A DNA stretch of 64,000 bases from M3007 sp037445225 (GTDB lineage Bacteria; Bacteroidota; Bacteroidia; Chitinophagales; Saprospiraceae): NCBI GenBank assembly GCA_037445225.1, contig JBBIKW010000017.1, positions 16,015 to 80,014 of the forward strand, read 5' to 3'. A program made the position numbers and the translations under genes. Shown in pieces: positions 17,815-27,636 of the stretch (its first letter is position 1; each line of letters begins with the position of its first letter). Under the pieces are notes generated by a model. It saw only the letters and a list, made by a program, of their open reading frames with translations, searched no databases and was not told the origin of the DNA.

Positions 17815-19032
17815 CTATTTTTGGGCTTTGCGACGCCGATATTCTTGCTCGATGAGGGCCAGTTCACGCCCTACGTCGCCGGCGACCGAGGTGTTTTCCT
17901 GAGCGCGCCGGATGAGGTAAGGGATGACATCGAAAACTTGGCCGTAGGGCACGTACTTGGCGGCGCGAAAACCCGCTCGAGCTAAGTTGAACGTCAAGTG
18001 GTCGCTCATGCCGAACAGCTGGCTAAAGAGCACGTGCGGGTGTTGTGGAGAGATGCCGCGCTGGGCCATGCGTTCTATTTGTATTTGGGCGCTGCGCACG
18101 TTGTGGCTGGCATTGCAGACGGCGATGTGTTCGATATGCTCCAAGCAAAAGCTTAGGGCAGTGTCGTAGTGGTCGTCGACGGCTTCTTTGGTAGGGTGGA
18201 TAGGGTCGGGGTAGCCCATTTGGGCGGCTCGTTGGCGCTCTTTTTCCATGTAGGCGCCGCGCACCAGCTTAGCGCCGAGGAGAAAGCCTTCGCGGCGCGA
18301 GCGGTCGAAGCTTTCAAAGAGGAAAGCCAGGCGGTCGGTGCGGTACATCTGGAACGTATTGTACACGACGACGCGCTCGCGGTTGTAGCGCTTCATCATG
18401 AGCCAGACCAAATGGTCGATGGTGTCTTGGATCCAGCTTTCTTCCGCATCGACAAAGATGGAGACACCCTTTTGGGCGGCGTGGTAGCAGATGGTGTCGA
18501 GGCGTTTGAGCGCGTTTCGGTATTCGTGCAGCTCTTCTCGCGACAGCAGATGGGCATGCTGGATCCGCTCCAACAGGCCAAATCTGGCCAGCCCCGTGAC
18601 CTTGATGCTGACTACCGGAATGTGGGGCGACTGGGCGGCGAAGTCGATGGCGCGCAGGTTTTCGTTCATCGTGCGGTTAAACTCGCTCTCTTTGGCCTTG
18701 CCCTCCACGCCGTAGTCCAGGATGGTCATCACGCGGTGTTGGGCCAAGCGCTCGATGGTGGGCATGCAATTGAGCAAGGAGGTGCCGCCGACGAACTGCT
18801 CGAACAGGGTTTTGCGCACGAGAGTCTCCAACCAAGTAAACTGTTGGCGCATCCCCCACAGCATGATGGGCGTGCTTAGGCGCACTAAGCGCGGATAGCT
18901 CATCAGCCGAAATAGGAGGCGCGCTTTCTTCAGCGCGGTGTCGCTCAGGTGAGCGAAGGCGACCTCGGTGTTGAAGAAGTCTATTGGAGGGATGAGATAC
19001 GGCGAGGCAGGGTCGGGTAATTGTGCAGACAT
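17815..19032 (-). CDS. putA: Proline dehydrogenase
   Basis: FAD-dependent oxidation of proline to pyrroline-5-carboxylate. It is a 405-residue monofunctional enzyme of the size usual in Bacteroidota, not the fused PutA, so the PutA-like symbol applies only to the PRODH domain. Landmarks are VMTILDYGVEGK, VSIKVTGLARFG, FVDAEESWIQDTID, LGAKLVRGAYMEKER and YGQVFDVIPYLIRRAQEN, the last of which forms the substrate pocket. The stop codon of the plus-strand acylase pseudogene lies 22 bases away (convergent). The aroE gene lies 11 bases upstream on the same strand, so the two are probably co-transcribed. Confidence 0.94.
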   Translation of the reverse strand: MSAQLPDPASPYLIPPIDFFNTEVAFAHLSDTALKKARLLFRLMSYPRLVRLSTPIMLWGMRQQFTWLETLVRKTLFEQFVGGTSLLNCMPTIERLAQHRVMTILDYGVEGKAKESEFNRTMNENLRAIDFAAQSPHIPVVSIKVTGLARFGLLERIQHAHLLSREELHEYRNALKRLDTICYHAAQKGVSIFVDAEESWIQDTIDHLVWLMMKRYNRERVVVYNTFQMYRTDRLAFLFESFDRSRREGFLLGAKLVRGAYMEKERQRAAQMGYPDPIHPTKEAVDDHYDTALSFCLEHIEHIAVCNASHNVRSAQIQIERMAQRGISPQHPHVLFSQLFGMSDHLTFNLARAGFRAAKYVPYGQVFDVIPYLIRRAQENTSVAGDVGRELALIEQEYRRRKAQK

Positions 19033-19043
19033 GAGACAATGTG

Positions 19044-19832
19044 CTACGACGATGCGAGTGTGGGAAGGGCCGTTCGCCAGATAGCCCAGGCGGCTTCTGC
19101 CTGCCGGAACAACATTTCTAAGCCGTTGGTCGCGCGAGCTCCCTGGCTTTTGGCACCCCGCAAAAGTAAGGTTTCCGCGGGGTTGTAGATGAGGTCAAAT
19201 ACCCAATGCCTTGCCCTTAGGTGGTGCAAAGGCAAAGGTGGGCACTCATCGATGTCGGGATACATACCCACTGGGGTGGTGTTGACTATCAAGGCGACGC
19301 GCTCCCATAGATGTGGGGCGTCGAGGTCGCGGTAATTGAGGCCGTCTGAGGTTTTCGGATAGCGCGATACGAACCGATAAGCGATGCCAAGCTGGCGAAG
19401 TGCATAGGCTACTGCCTGAGCACTGCCGCCTGTGCCTAAGATGAGGGCTTCGGCATTGCGCCAAGAGGAGAGGGAAGCGCCTTCTGCTTGCAGCCAAGCC
19501 AGCAGGGCTTGGCGAAAGCCCTCGGCGTCGGTGTTGTATCCGCTTAGAGAGCCATCCGGCAGAACTACTACGGTGTTGACGGCGCCGATGGTCTGAGCCA
19601 CGGGGTCGAGTCGATGCAGGTAGGGCACGATGGCCTGTTTGTGCGGGATCGTTACATTGAAACCTATCAGGTGCGGGTGCTGCGCAAGCCATTGGGGCAA
19701 CGCGCGCAGGTCGGGCAGAGGAAACAGCGCATATTCGACGCCTTGAATGCCTTCGCGGGCAAATTTCTCTGAAAAGTAGCGCTGAGAAAACGAGTGTCCT
19801 AACGGGTATCCAATAAGTCCTAACAGATACAT
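19044..19832 (-). CDS. aroE: Shikimate dehydrogenase
   Basis: NADPH-dependent reduction of 3-dehydroshikimate in aromatic amino acid synthesis. From MYLLGLIGYPLGHSFS the protein has 262 residues. The catalytic Lys is K65 in NVTIPHKQ, the shikimate site has SLSGYNTDAEGF and the cofactor loop is GTGGSAQAVAYAL. A frame continues upstream of 19832, but the start chosen fits the family and lies 5 bases after the stop of the OmpA gene, which indicates translational linkage. The end of the chain, GLEMLFRQAEAAW, is typical. Confidence 0.95.
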   Translation of the reverse strand: MYLLGLIGYPLGHSFSQRYFSEKFAREGIQGVEYALFPLPDLRALPQWLAQHPHLIGFNVTIPHKQAIVPYLHRLDPVAQTIGAVNTVVVLPDGSLSGYNTDAEGFRQALLAWLQAEGASLSSWRNAEALILGTGGSAQAVAYALRQLGIAYRFVSRYPKTSDGLNYRDLDAPHLWERVALIVNTTPVGMYPDIDECPPLPLHHLRARHWVFDLIYNPAETLLLRGAKSQGARATNGLEMLFRQAEAAWAIWRTALPTLASS

Positions 19833-19837
19833 GCGAC

Positions 19838-21868
19838 CTATTCGACGATGCGGAAGGTGGTGCGCCGGTTGGCTTGATGTTCGGCTTCGGTGCAGCGGTT
19901 GCACGGGCAGTTGACTGCTGGTTGGCTTTCGCCATAGCCTACGGCGGTGAGGCGCGCTGGGTCGACACCTCGAGCGATGAGGTAGTCGACGGCGCTTTGG
20001 GCGCGTTTTTGCGAGAGCGTTTGGTTGTAGGCGTTGTCGCCGCGGCAGTCGGTGTGGCTGCCCAACTGGATGCGGATGTTGGGATTGCGCAGCAACATTT
20101 CAGCCAACCGATTGAGGGCGGGCTCAGCGTCGGGGCGGATGTCCCACTTGTCGAAATCGTAGTAGATGTCTTCCAGCACGATCTCGCGGTCGCGAAAGAC
20201 CTTGTCCAAAACGATTTCCACCTCGTACACCTGCACCGGGTTGGCGCTATCGCGCGGGATGCCGCGCGTGCTGAAGGCCGTGCCGTTGGTGAGGTATCCC
20301 TCTTTAGAGGCGCTGAAGGCATAGTCGGTATCTTCCATGACTTCCAGTCGGAACAGGCCGTCTTCGCCGACGCCAACGAGCATTTTTTTGTCGCGAAAAG
20401 CGATGTCCACTTGGGCGCCCGGCAAGGGCTTTCGCCCTAACACAGGGCTATTGGGGTTGTTAGGGTCTGCCAAGATTTTTTCCAAGACATACCCTTCTAG
20501 TAGAATTTTAAAGGTGATGGGCTTTCCAACGGTAGCGGTATCGGGTGGCGTTGGTTTGGGCAGTGGGACGCGCTGCTCGAAGTAGTAGATGTCGTCGCCG
20601 CCTCGACCTCCGGGGCGGTTAGAGGTGAAGAAGCCCGATAGGAGGAGGTCGCCGGGTCGAGGGGGCTGGTGCAGTGGTTTTTGGGGGATGGCGATCAGGG
20701 CGAAGTCGTCGGCTCCGCTGTTGAGGGGCGGCTTAAGGTTCTGTGGGGTAGCCCAGGTGTTTGCGCCCATCTTGAACGTGCGGAAGAGGTCTAAGCCGCC
20801 CATGCCGGGCAGGCCGTCGGAGGCAAAGTAGAGGGTATCGCCGCAGAAGCTGGGAAAGACTTCGTTGCCGGTGGTGTTGATGTTGCGCCCTAACGGTTGC
20901 GGCTCCTCCCATCCCTCCTCTGCCTGGTCGCTGCGGCGCATCATCCACAGGTCGTAACCGCCCCAACCGTCGGGGTCGTTGCAGGCAAACACGAGCGTTC
21001 GACCATCAGCCGATAGGGCCGGATGCATATAGTTGACGCGCTCCTTTTGGAAGGGCAAGGGGCGGGGTTCATCCCAGCCGCCGTTTAGCCGGTTGGCGAC
21101 GTAGATCTTGCAATACCTGTCGTCGCCTTTTTGGGCGTTTACCGCCCGCGCGAAGTAGACCTCTGTGAAATTTTTGTTGAAGACAACCGAACCTTCGTTG
21201 CCGGGGGTGTTCAACTGGGCATCGAAGGGCTGTGCCCCCAATGCTTCGGGGTCAGCGATGAACAGGTCCATGAAAGCGTTGCCTGTCCAGGCATAGCTCT
21301 TTTTGTTCTTGCTCGAAGGACGGTCGCTGCTAAAGACGATGCGCCCATCGGCGTAGAGGGCAGGGGCGAAGTCGTTTTGCGGGCTGTTAAACGGGACGGG
21401 CTGTACGCTCCAGCCGCTCTCCTCGGCTATGGCCAGCCACCCCAATGCTACATCGCAGGCATTCATCTCCTTGCGATACTCGTAGGGGCTTCCAATCTCG
21501 ATGCTCAGGTTGCGAAAGGCTTCCTTGGCCTCTGCATAGCGCTCTAAGCGCTTGAGCATGTAGGCCTGACCCTTGAGGGCCTCTGGGCCGTAGTTGTTTT
21601 GATAGGCCAATCCGTACCACCGATGAGCAGCGGCGTAGTTGCCCATATGCCGATACGCTTCAGCGATGCGATAGGCCGCTTGGCCTTTTTCCGTGCGGCT
21701 CCTTGCCCGTTCGAAGTCGCGCTGCAACATGGGTATGGCTACGGCGTATTGCTTTCGCTCGAAAGCCGTGAAGCCGTCTTTTATCGGCGCTGTAGACGTA
21801 CAGCGGTATCCCCCGAGAAATGCTGAGAGGAGCACTGCTGTCCAAATTAGGTATTCACTCTTCCTCAT
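19838..21868 (-). CDS. OmpA-family protein with TPR and PD40 propeller (PorE-like)
   Basis: A 676-residue envelope protein. After an N-terminal hydrophobic signal (WTAVLLSAFLGGYRC, an imperfect lipobox) come TPR repeats (about 25-140), a PD40/WD40-like propeller with repeated blocks such as RIVFSSDRPS, PALSADGRTLVFACND and TLYFASDGLPGMGGLDLF (about 160-420), a carboxypeptidase-regulatory-like segment (about 450-540) and an OmpA peptidoglycan-binding domain with LGSHTDCRGDNAYN (about 560-676). The same architecture is found in PorE, a component linked to the type IX secretion machine, and in many paralogues. The assignment to T9SS is an inference. The gene is followed by aroE at 5 bases. Confidence 0.85.
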   Translation of the reverse strand: MRKSEYLIWTAVLLSAFLGGYRCTSTAPIKDGFTAFERKQYAVAIPMLQRDFERARSRTEKGQAAYRIAEAYRHMGNYAAAHRWYGLAYQNNYGPEALKGQAYMLKRLERYAEAKEAFRNLSIEIGSPYEYRKEMNACDVALGWLAIAEESGWSVQPVPFNSPQNDFAPALYADGRIVFSSDRPSSKNKKSYAWTGNAFMDLFIADPEALGAQPFDAQLNTPGNEGSVVFNKNFTEVYFARAVNAQKGDDRYCKIYVANRLNGGWDEPRPLPFQKERVNYMHPALSADGRTLVFACNDPDGWGGYDLWMMRRSDQAEEGWEEPQPLGRNINTTGNEVFPSFCGDTLYFASDGLPGMGGLDLFRTFKMGANTWATPQNLKPPLNSGADDFALIAIPQKPLHQPPRPGDLLLSGFFTSNRPGGRGGDDIYYFEQRVPLPKPTPPDTATVGKPITFKILLEGYVLEKILADPNNPNSPVLGRKPLPGAQVDIAFRDKKMLVGVGEDGLFRLEVMEDTDYAFSASKEGYLTNGTAFSTRGIPRDSANPVQVYEVEIVLDKVFRDREIVLEDIYYDFDKWDIRPDAEPALNRLAEMLLRNPNIRIQLGSHTDCRGDNAYNQTLSQKRAQSAVDYLIARGVDPARLTAVGYGESQPAVNCPCNRCTEAEHQANRRTTFRIVE

Positions 21869-21981
21869 AGTGTGTGAAAAAGAAAAAGACGCTACTGCTT
21901 GCGTAACGGCTTGAGTGGGGATCTTGTTTTGTCGGACTGAAACTCCGCTAAGCAGATATGCTCAGCTCCTCGTTGGCGCTC

Positions 21982-21989
21982 TACCTTTG
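21982..21989 (+). promoter_or_regulatory. -7 promoter element upstream of the saccharopine dehydrogenase-like gene
   Basis: TACCTTTG matches TAnnTTTG exactly and lies 25 bases before the ATG at 22015. It rules out an upstream in-frame start at 21958. Confidence 0.6.
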
Positions 21990-22014
21990 CTCCCGTTTTG
22001 ACCCATCTGCTGTC

Positions 22015-23358
22015 ATGAAGAAAGTATTGGTATTGGGCGCAGGCCGTTCGGCGACGGCGCTCATTGAGTATCTGTTGGGGGCGGCCCAAGAGGACGATTT
22101 CGCCGTGGTAGTGGCTGATGCCCAGTTGGCGCTGGCTCAACAAAAGGTAGGCGCTCATCCGCGAGGGGAGGCGGTGGCTTTGGATGCGACACGGGCGTTG
22201 GAGCGCCGCGCGTTGGTTGGGGGTAGCGAGGTGGTGGTCTCTCTGTTACCGCCAGCGCTCCACGTGGAGGTGGCGCGCGACTGTTTGGCTTTGGGCAGGC
22301 ACCTCATTACCGCCAGTTATGTCTCGGAAGACCTGCGCGCTATGGATGCCGAAGTGAAGCGCCGGGGGTTGGTGTTCATGAACGAGCTAGGGCTCGACCC
22401 CGGCATTGACCACATGAGCGCTGTCCAACGCATCCGGCACATTCGCCAGCGCGGAGGCCGCCTTACCGCCTTCTACTCTTCTACAGGTGGGCTGGTCGCA
22501 CCGGAAAGCGATGACAACCCTTGGCACTACAAGTTCAGCTGGAACCCTCGAAACGTCGTCCTCGCCGGTCAGGGTACGGCTCGGTATTTGGAAAAAGGAA
22601 AGATCCGACTGGTGCCGTATTGTCGGCTCTTCCAGCAGGTACGCCGTATTCAAGTGCCCGGCTTAGGCGAATGGGAGGTATACGCCAACCGCGACTCGCT
22701 CGCGTATCGAGTTGCCTACGGATTGCAGGAGGTGGACTCCCTCTTCCGCGGCACCATTCGGCACAGCGGTTTTTGCCGCGCGTGGAATGCTTTGGTGCAC
22801 TTAGGGCTTACCGATGCCCACGTCAGTGTGCCGGATAGCGAACGGCTCACTTACGCCGAGCTGGTAGAGGCGTGCTTGAGCGATGGGCCGCCTTCGGGTC
22901 TTCCGCTTCCGCAGCGCGTGGCCCAGTTCCTGCAGGTCGAGCCCAACGACCTCATTGTGCAGCAGCTGGCTTGGTTAGGGCTGTTTGAGCCCCAGCCCAT
23001 TGGTCTGCCCAACGCTTCTCCCGCACTTGCTTTGGAGCAACTGCTGTTAGAAAAATGGGCGATGAAGCCGACCGACCGAGACATGATTATTATGCAGCAC
23101 ATCTTTGAGTTCTGCACGTCGGAAGGACAACCGCGCCGCTTAACTTCGACGCTGGTGGCGAAGGGCGACGACGCCACCCATACGGCGATGGCGCGCTTAG
23201 TGGGTTGGCCAGCCGGCATTTTTGCGCGCCACCTCCTCCGGGGCGAACATGCTCCTACTGGGGTACAGATCCCTGTAGCGCCACAAGTGTATGAGCCCAT
23301 CCTGGCCGAGTTGGAGCGCTTGGGAGTGATCTTCCAAGAGGAGGAGGCAGCGCTGTAA
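22015..23358 (+). CDS. Saccharopine dehydrogenase-like oxidoreductase
   Basis: A 447-residue Rossmann-fold NAD(P)-dependent enzyme. The N-terminus KKVLVLGAGRSATALIEYL is the cofactor loop, and GLDPGIDHMSA with YSSTGGLVAPESDDNP follows the saccharopine reductase (LYS9) family. The start at 22015 is set by the family N-terminus and by the -7 element at 21982. In other organisms relatives link saccharopine to lysine, but no other gene of that pathway is nearby, so the substrate here is unproven. It stands alone, with its stop 7 bases from the convergent lpd stop. Confidence 0.85.
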   Translation: MKKVLVLGAGRSATALIEYLLGAAQEDDFAVVVADAQLALAQQKVGAHPRGEAVALDATRALERRALVGGSEVVVSLLPPALHVEVARDCLALGRHLITASYVSEDLRAMDAEVKRRGLVFMNELGLDPGIDHMSAVQRIRHIRQRGGRLTAFYSSTGGLVAPESDDNPWHYKFSWNPRNVVLAGQGTARYLEKGKIRLVPYCRLFQQVRRIQVPGLGEWEVYANRDSLAYRVAYGLQEVDSLFRGTIRHSGFCRAWNALVHLGLTDAHVSVPDSERLTYAELVEACLSDGPPSGLPLPQRVAQFLQVEPNDLIVQQLAWLGLFEPQPIGLPNASPALALEQLLLEKWAMKPTDRDMIIMQHIFEFCTSEGQPRRLTSTLVAKGDDATHTAMARLVGWPAGIFARHLLRGEHAPTGVQIPVAPQVYEPILAELERLGVIFQEEEAAL

Positions 23359-23365
23359 AGCGCGG

Positions 23366-24766
23366 CTACAGGTGTATCACCTCTCCGTAGGCCGCTGCTG
23401 TAGCTTCCATGATGGCCTCGCTCATGGTGGGGTGGGGGTGCACCGATTTGAGGATCTCGTGTCCAGTAGTTTCGAGCTTGCGGGCAGCTACCACTTCGGC
23501 GATCATCTCTGTGACGTTAGCCCCGATGAGGTGCGCGCCCAGCCACTCGCCGTATTTTTTATCGAAGATGACCTTTACAAATCCCTCGGGTGCGCCCGCT
23601 GCTTTGGCTTTGCCGGACGCCGTGAAAGGGAACTTGCCCACTAATACCTCGTAGCCGGCCTCTTTTGCCGCCGCTTCGGTGTAGCCTACTGAGGCAATTT
23701 CGGGCGAGCAATAGGTACAGCTGGGGATATTGTTGTAATCGAGGGGTTCCGGATTAAGACCGGCGATCTTTTCCACACAAGTAATCCCTTCGGCACTGGC
23801 TACGTGGGCCAACGCTTGGGTGGGCAGCACGTCGCCAATGGCGTATATGCCGGGCACGTTGGTGCGGTAGTATTCGTCTACGCGGATGTATCCGCGGTCG
23901 GTGGCGATACCTAGGGCTTCTAAGCCAATGTTTTCGGTGTTGGGCGTCACGCCGGCGGCGCTCAGCACCATGTCGCAAGCGATCGTCTCGGTAGTGCCGT
24001 CTTCGCGATTTTTAATGTGTACCTTGACCTCCTTGCCGGCAGTGTCGACGCTCTCTACGCTCCAGCCAGCATAGATCTTCATGCCCTTTTTGGCGTATAT
24101 CTTGGCCAACTCTTTCGACACGTCGGCATCTTCGCGCGGCACCAGCCCTTGCTCGAGAAACTCGACGATAGTGACCTGTGTGCCGATGGTGTGGTAAAAG
24201 TAGCCGAATTCTACCCCAATAGCGCCGGCACCCACTACTACCATGCGCCTGGGTTGTTCCTCCAACGACATAGCGCGCCGGTATTCAATCACCTTCTTGC
24301 CATCGATGGGCAGGTTGGGCAGCTCTTTTGCGCGCCCCCCTGTGGCGATGATGATGTGCTTGGCGGTGTATTCTTTCTCTTTGCCGTCGGCTTCGCGGAC
24401 GACGACCTTTGGCCCGGCTGCAAGCCTTCCGACACCGTTGATGACGGTGATCTTGTTCTTTTTCATCAGGAACTGCACGCCCTTGCTCATCCCTTCGGCT
24501 ACGCTTCGGCTGCGCTTGATCATGGCGGCAAAGTCGGCTTGGCTTTTGCCCTCAATGTGGATGCCGTAGTCTTCGGAATGCTGCAAGTACTCGAAGACCT
24601 GAGCGCTTTTGAGAAGCGCTTTGGTCGGGATACATCCCCAGTTGAGGCAAATGCCGCCGAGGCTTTCGCGCTCGACGATGGCGGTATTCATTCCTAATTG
24701 CGAGGCGCGTATGGCGGCTACGTATCCGCCCGGACCGCTGCCGATAACGATAAGGTCGAAGTTCAT
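23366..24766 (-). CDS. lpdA: Dihydrolipoyl dehydrogenase (E3)
   Basis: Flavoprotein that reoxidises lipoamide in 2-oxoacid dehydrogenase complexes and the glycine cleavage system. From MNFDLIVIGSGPGGY it has 466 residues. The redox disulfide is C40/C45 (GGICLNWGCIPTK), the NAD-binding part has VVVGAGAIGVEFGYFY, and the C-terminal dimer-interface base is in HPHPTMSEAIMEA. An upstream frame extends 15 codons without family similarity. The -7 element TACCTTTG at 24809-24816 gives a leader of about 40 bases. No E1/E2 genes are next to it. Confidence 0.97.
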   Translation of the reverse strand: MNFDLIVIGSGPGGYVAAIRASQLGMNTAIVERESLGGICLNWGCIPTKALLKSAQVFEYLQHSEDYGIHIEGKSQADFAAMIKRSRSVAEGMSKGVQFLMKKNKITVINGVGRLAAGPKVVVREADGKEKEYTAKHIIIATGGRAKELPNLPIDGKKVIEYRRAMSLEEQPRRMVVVGAGAIGVEFGYFYHTIGTQVTIVEFLEQGLVPREDADVSKELAKIYAKKGMKIYAGWSVESVDTAGKEVKVHIKNREDGTTETIACDMVLSAAGVTPNTENIGLEALGIATDRGYIRVDEYYRTNVPGIYAIGDVLPTQALAHVASAEGITCVEKIAGLNPEPLDYNNIPSCTYCSPEIASVGYTEAAAKEAGYEVLVGKFPFTASGKAKAAGAPEGFVKVIFDKKYGEWLGAHLIGANVTEMIAEVVAARKLETTGHEILKSVHPHPTMSEAIMEATAAAYGEVIHL

Positions 24767-24808
24767 GTGTGTATGGCGTAAAGGATGAAGTTCGTCTAGC
24801 TGCGACGG

Positions 24809-24816
24809 CAAAGGTA
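24809..24816 (-). promoter_or_regulatory. -7 promoter element of lpdA
   Basis: TACCTTTG on the minus strand, 42 bases before the lpdA ATG at 24766 and 15 bases past the MFS transporter stop, so lpdA has its own promoter. Confidence 0.6.
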
Positions 24817-24831
24817 GCCATGCCTCGGCGT

Positions 24832-26073
24832 TTAAACGGCTTCTACGTAGTTCAAATCAGCATGAAAGGTTTCGCGCATGCCGATGAGAGCAGCAAAGGC
24901 GATGAGCAAACAGGCGGCGCCGACAATGGCCGCAGCCGAAAGCACGTTGCCGGTCATGGCAGGGCTTTTTAACCACAAGAAAGCCGAGGCGATGGGCACC
25001 AACATGCCGCGTGCAAAGTTGGGCACCGACGTAGCTACCGTAGCCCTAAGGTTGGTGCCAAATTGTTCGGCACCAATGGTGACGAAGACGACCCAAAAGC
25101 CCACCGACAGGCCCAACAAAAAATGGGCAAAGTGGAACGCTGCTACCGACGAAAACGGTGCCGCTAAGTAGTAAGCTACGGCTAACGCATCCAAGGAAAG
25201 AAAGAGCCACATCACCTTTAGGCGGCTTTGCAAGATCTGGCTCAACGTCCCAGAGAGGATGTCGCCCAATATAAGACCGGCATAACAAGCGGCGATGGCG
25301 TTGCCCGCCGATACGTTTGCCAGCCCTTTCGCTTGACCAAATTCGGGCGCCAGCGTCACCAAGACGCCCACGACAAACCACGTGGGAAAACCGATGAGCA
25401 AGCAGCGAGCGAAGCGAGCAAAGCGATCCCAGCTGGTGAACAGGGCTAAAAAGTTCCCGCGGCTGATGCCTTCGGTTGCCTCCATCTGGCGAAATAAACC
25501 CGACTCGTGGACGCTGATACGCAGTACCAGCAGCAGCAAGCCCAAGGCGCCACCTATGAAAAAGCACACTCGCCAAGGGAAAAACATGTCGATGACCCAC
25601 GCCAGCAGAGCGCCGCTCAACCCTACCGAAGCCACGATCATGGTGCCGTAGCCGCGTTTATCCTTAGGTAGGCTTTCGGCCACTAACGTAATGCCGGCCC
25701 CGAGTTCACCAGCCAAACCGATGCCGGCCAAAAAGCGCAACACGGCGTAATCGACCGAGGAGTAGACCAACCCGTTCAAAATGTTGGCTATAGAATAAAG
25801 CGCAATGGAAAAATACAGCACGCGCACGCGGCCGCGCCTGTCGCCTAAGACTCCCCACAGCACGCCGCCCAACAACATGCCGGCCATCTGCCAGTTGAGG
25901 AGCATGACCCCTATATCGGTGAGGGCCTGTCCGGAAAACCCCAGCTCCTTGAGGCTTTTCACGCGCACAAACCCAAAGAGCAACAGGTCGTAGATGTCAA
26001 CAAAATAGCCCAATGCCGCCACGATGACGGCAGCGTTGAGCAGGGACTTGGTAGCTACCGCATCTTCTCTCAT
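24832..26073 (-). CDS. Major facilitator superfamily transporter
   Basis: A 413-residue protein with about 12 membrane helices. The conserved loop between helices 2 and 3 is GVLGDRRGRVRVLYFS and the helix 4-5 region is RFLAGIGLAGELGAGITLVAE, as in sugar/organic acid:proton symporters of the MFS. The substrate is unknown. The ATG at 26073 is preferred to a TTG two codons upstream. It lies 36 bases downstream of the TPR gene on the same strand and 65 bases upstream of the lpdA start. Confidence 0.9.
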   Translation of the reverse strand: MREDAVATKSLLNAAVIVAALGYFVDIYDLLLFGFVRVKSLKELGFSGQALTDIGVMLLNWQMAGMLLGGVLWGVLGDRRGRVRVLYFSIALYSIANILNGLVYSSVDYAVLRFLAGIGLAGELGAGITLVAESLPKDKRGYGTMIVASVGLSGALLAWVIDMFFPWRVCFFIGGALGLLLLVLRISVHESGLFRQMEATEGISRGNFLALFTSWDRFARFARCLLIGFPTWFVVGVLVTLAPEFGQAKGLANVSAGNAIAACYAGLILGDILSGTLSQILQSRLKVMWLFLSLDALAVAYYLAAPFSSVAAFHFAHFLLGLSVGFWVVFVTIGAEQFGTNLRATVATSVPNFARGMLVPIASAFLWLKSPAMTGNVLSAAAIVGAACLLIAFAALIGMRETFHADLNYVEAV

Positions 26074-26109
26074 GTGCAACGCCAGTGCTCTCTGCTTCTG
26101 CTCTTCGTC

Positions 26110-27435
26110 TTATTGCTTGAAAAACGGCTCCGCGTTCTTACCGCCGCTGCGCACCAGATCTAACCGCTTCCGGAATTCGCCGGCCGTCTCTAAATCGTCC
26201 TTGCGCGCGTAGATTTCCGACAAAGCGATGAGCGTATTGACGTCGTTGGGATCAAGTGACTCTGCCTTTTGAAAATAAGGTAGGGATTCTTCAAAGAGCG
26301 CTAAGACTTCTTTTTGCAGCTGCTGTATCTTTTTAATAGTTGCTGCTGAGTAGTCGTCTCGAGGAATGGCGTTGATCTCCTGCGTCCGCGCAGCCGCCTT
26401 GTTGTAGAACAGCGCCCCCAAAGAGTAATAGGCGTCTGACGACTTCGGGTCTATCTCGATGGCTTTTTCGTAGTATTTTTTCGCCTCTGCAAAGTACTCC
26501 GTCGCTTTTTGGTCGTTTTTGTTCTGCAGCTCGCGTTGGTATAGATTATCGTACACACTGCCTAAGGTGACGTATAGCCCTACGTTGTTGGGCTCTTGCT
26601 CCATGGCCTGCTTTAGGCGGCCAATGAGTTCCTCCAGTTGCCCTTTTTTGAGATACAGGTTAATTTCGGCGAACAACAACCCCGACTCGTTAGGGTATTT
26701 TTGGCGCCCTTCGCGCAGGATGTGCTCTGCTTCTTCCGTCTGTCCTTTTGCGGCTTTTATCTCGTACAGGCCCTGATACACGCCGGCCTCTGCTTTGCCC
26801 TCTTGGTACAGTTGCATGTAGTACTGCTCCGCTTCGTCGTTCATGCCGGCCAGCTGGGCACATAGCCCCGCCACATAGAGCTGGTTTTGGAGCTGTGCTG
26901 GGTCATCTAAGAGGCTCTTAATTTTTTCAGCGCTGAGAATTTTATGGCTTTTGATAAGGGCGTCGAACGAACGATAGGCTGCGTCGTACGCCTTGTTTTC
27001 GTACTTCATCAAGCCGATATTGATAAGGTAGCTCTGAATTTCTGAAATGCCTTTTGCCGCATCGGAGCGCTCGTATTTTTTCGTGGCCAGCTCGTAAGCT
27101 TTTTGGAATGCTTCAAACGCTACCAAGGCGTCGTTGTCGCCGCTGAGCGGTGCGCTCGGGTTAATGGCCCGCATAGCCATTTCGCGCTGAATGATGGTGC
27201 TGTAAATTTCCCCTCGTGTTTGCCAAGCGGACACTAGTCCCTGCACTTCTGGCGCCTGTATAGCTCGGTCGATCTTGTCCTTTGCCTCTTGGAGCTTTTC
27301 TTCACTGCCAGAAGGGTCCATGTTGAAAGCAGTCAACGCGCGCGCCGCCTGCTTGGACAGTTTCACCGGATCGTCTTGCGCTTGCAACACGGCAGCGCCG
27401 GCAATAAAAGCCATTAAGAACACGAAGTTTTTCAT
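26110..27435 (-). CDS. Secreted tetratricopeptide-repeat protein
   Basis: A 441-residue exported protein. The signal peptide MKNFVFLMAFIAGAAVLQAQ ends at Ala-Gln, followed by about 8 TPR-like repeats, for example AEQYYMQLYQEGKAEAGVY, EHILREGRQKYPNESGLLFAE and AKKYYEKAIEIDPKSSDAYY. Repeats of this kind are scaffolds for protein contacts. Similar secreted TPR proteins are widespread in Bacteroidota and of unknown role. An ATG four codons upstream is possible. The -7 element at 27517-27524 implies a leader of about 80 bases. Confidence 0.88.
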   Translation of the reverse strand: MKNFVFLMAFIAGAAVLQAQDDPVKLSKQAARALTAFNMDPSGSEEKLQEAKDKIDRAIQAPEVQGLVSAWQTRGEIYSTIIQREMAMRAINPSAPLSGDNDALVAFEAFQKAYELATKKYERSDAAKGISEIQSYLINIGLMKYENKAYDAAYRSFDALIKSHKILSAEKIKSLLDDPAQLQNQLYVAGLCAQLAGMNDEAEQYYMQLYQEGKAEAGVYQGLYEIKAAKGQTEEAEHILREGRQKYPNESGLLFAEINLYLKKGQLEELIGRLKQAMEQEPNNVGLYVTLGSVYDNLYQRELQNKNDQKATEYFAEAKKYYEKAIEIDPKSSDAYYSLGALFYNKAAARTQEINAIPRDDYSAATIKKIQQLQKEVLALFEESLPYFQKAESLDPNDVNTLIALSEIYARKDDLETAGEFRKRLDLVRSGGKNAEPFFKQ

Positions 27436-27516
27436 CGTAGTAAGCATTTTTAGTAAGACTACCTGCAGCAGAGTCGCTTCTGCCTACTGGTTAAAGTATT
27501 TTTCGTCTATACGCAG

Positions 27517-27524
27517 CAAAGGTA
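27517..27524 (-). promoter_or_regulatory. -7 promoter element of the TPR protein gene
   Basis: TACCTTTG on the minus strand, a perfect TAnnTTTG match about 80 bases before the start codon. It probably also drives the MFS gene downstream. Confidence 0.55.
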
Positions 27525-27636
27525 ACTGGGTTTCAGAAAAATCCCTGCACGTGCCGTTAAACCCCTACCGCATAGCAGCAGTCTATGTTGGCCGAATAGC
27601 AAATGTTCACCAAAAAAATACGACACAAAAATGGTT

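Noticed and set aside
18169..18879. A 236-codon plus-strand frame across proline dehydrogenase
   Set aside because: It is the complement of a conserved enzyme gene, with codon patterns set by the minus strand.
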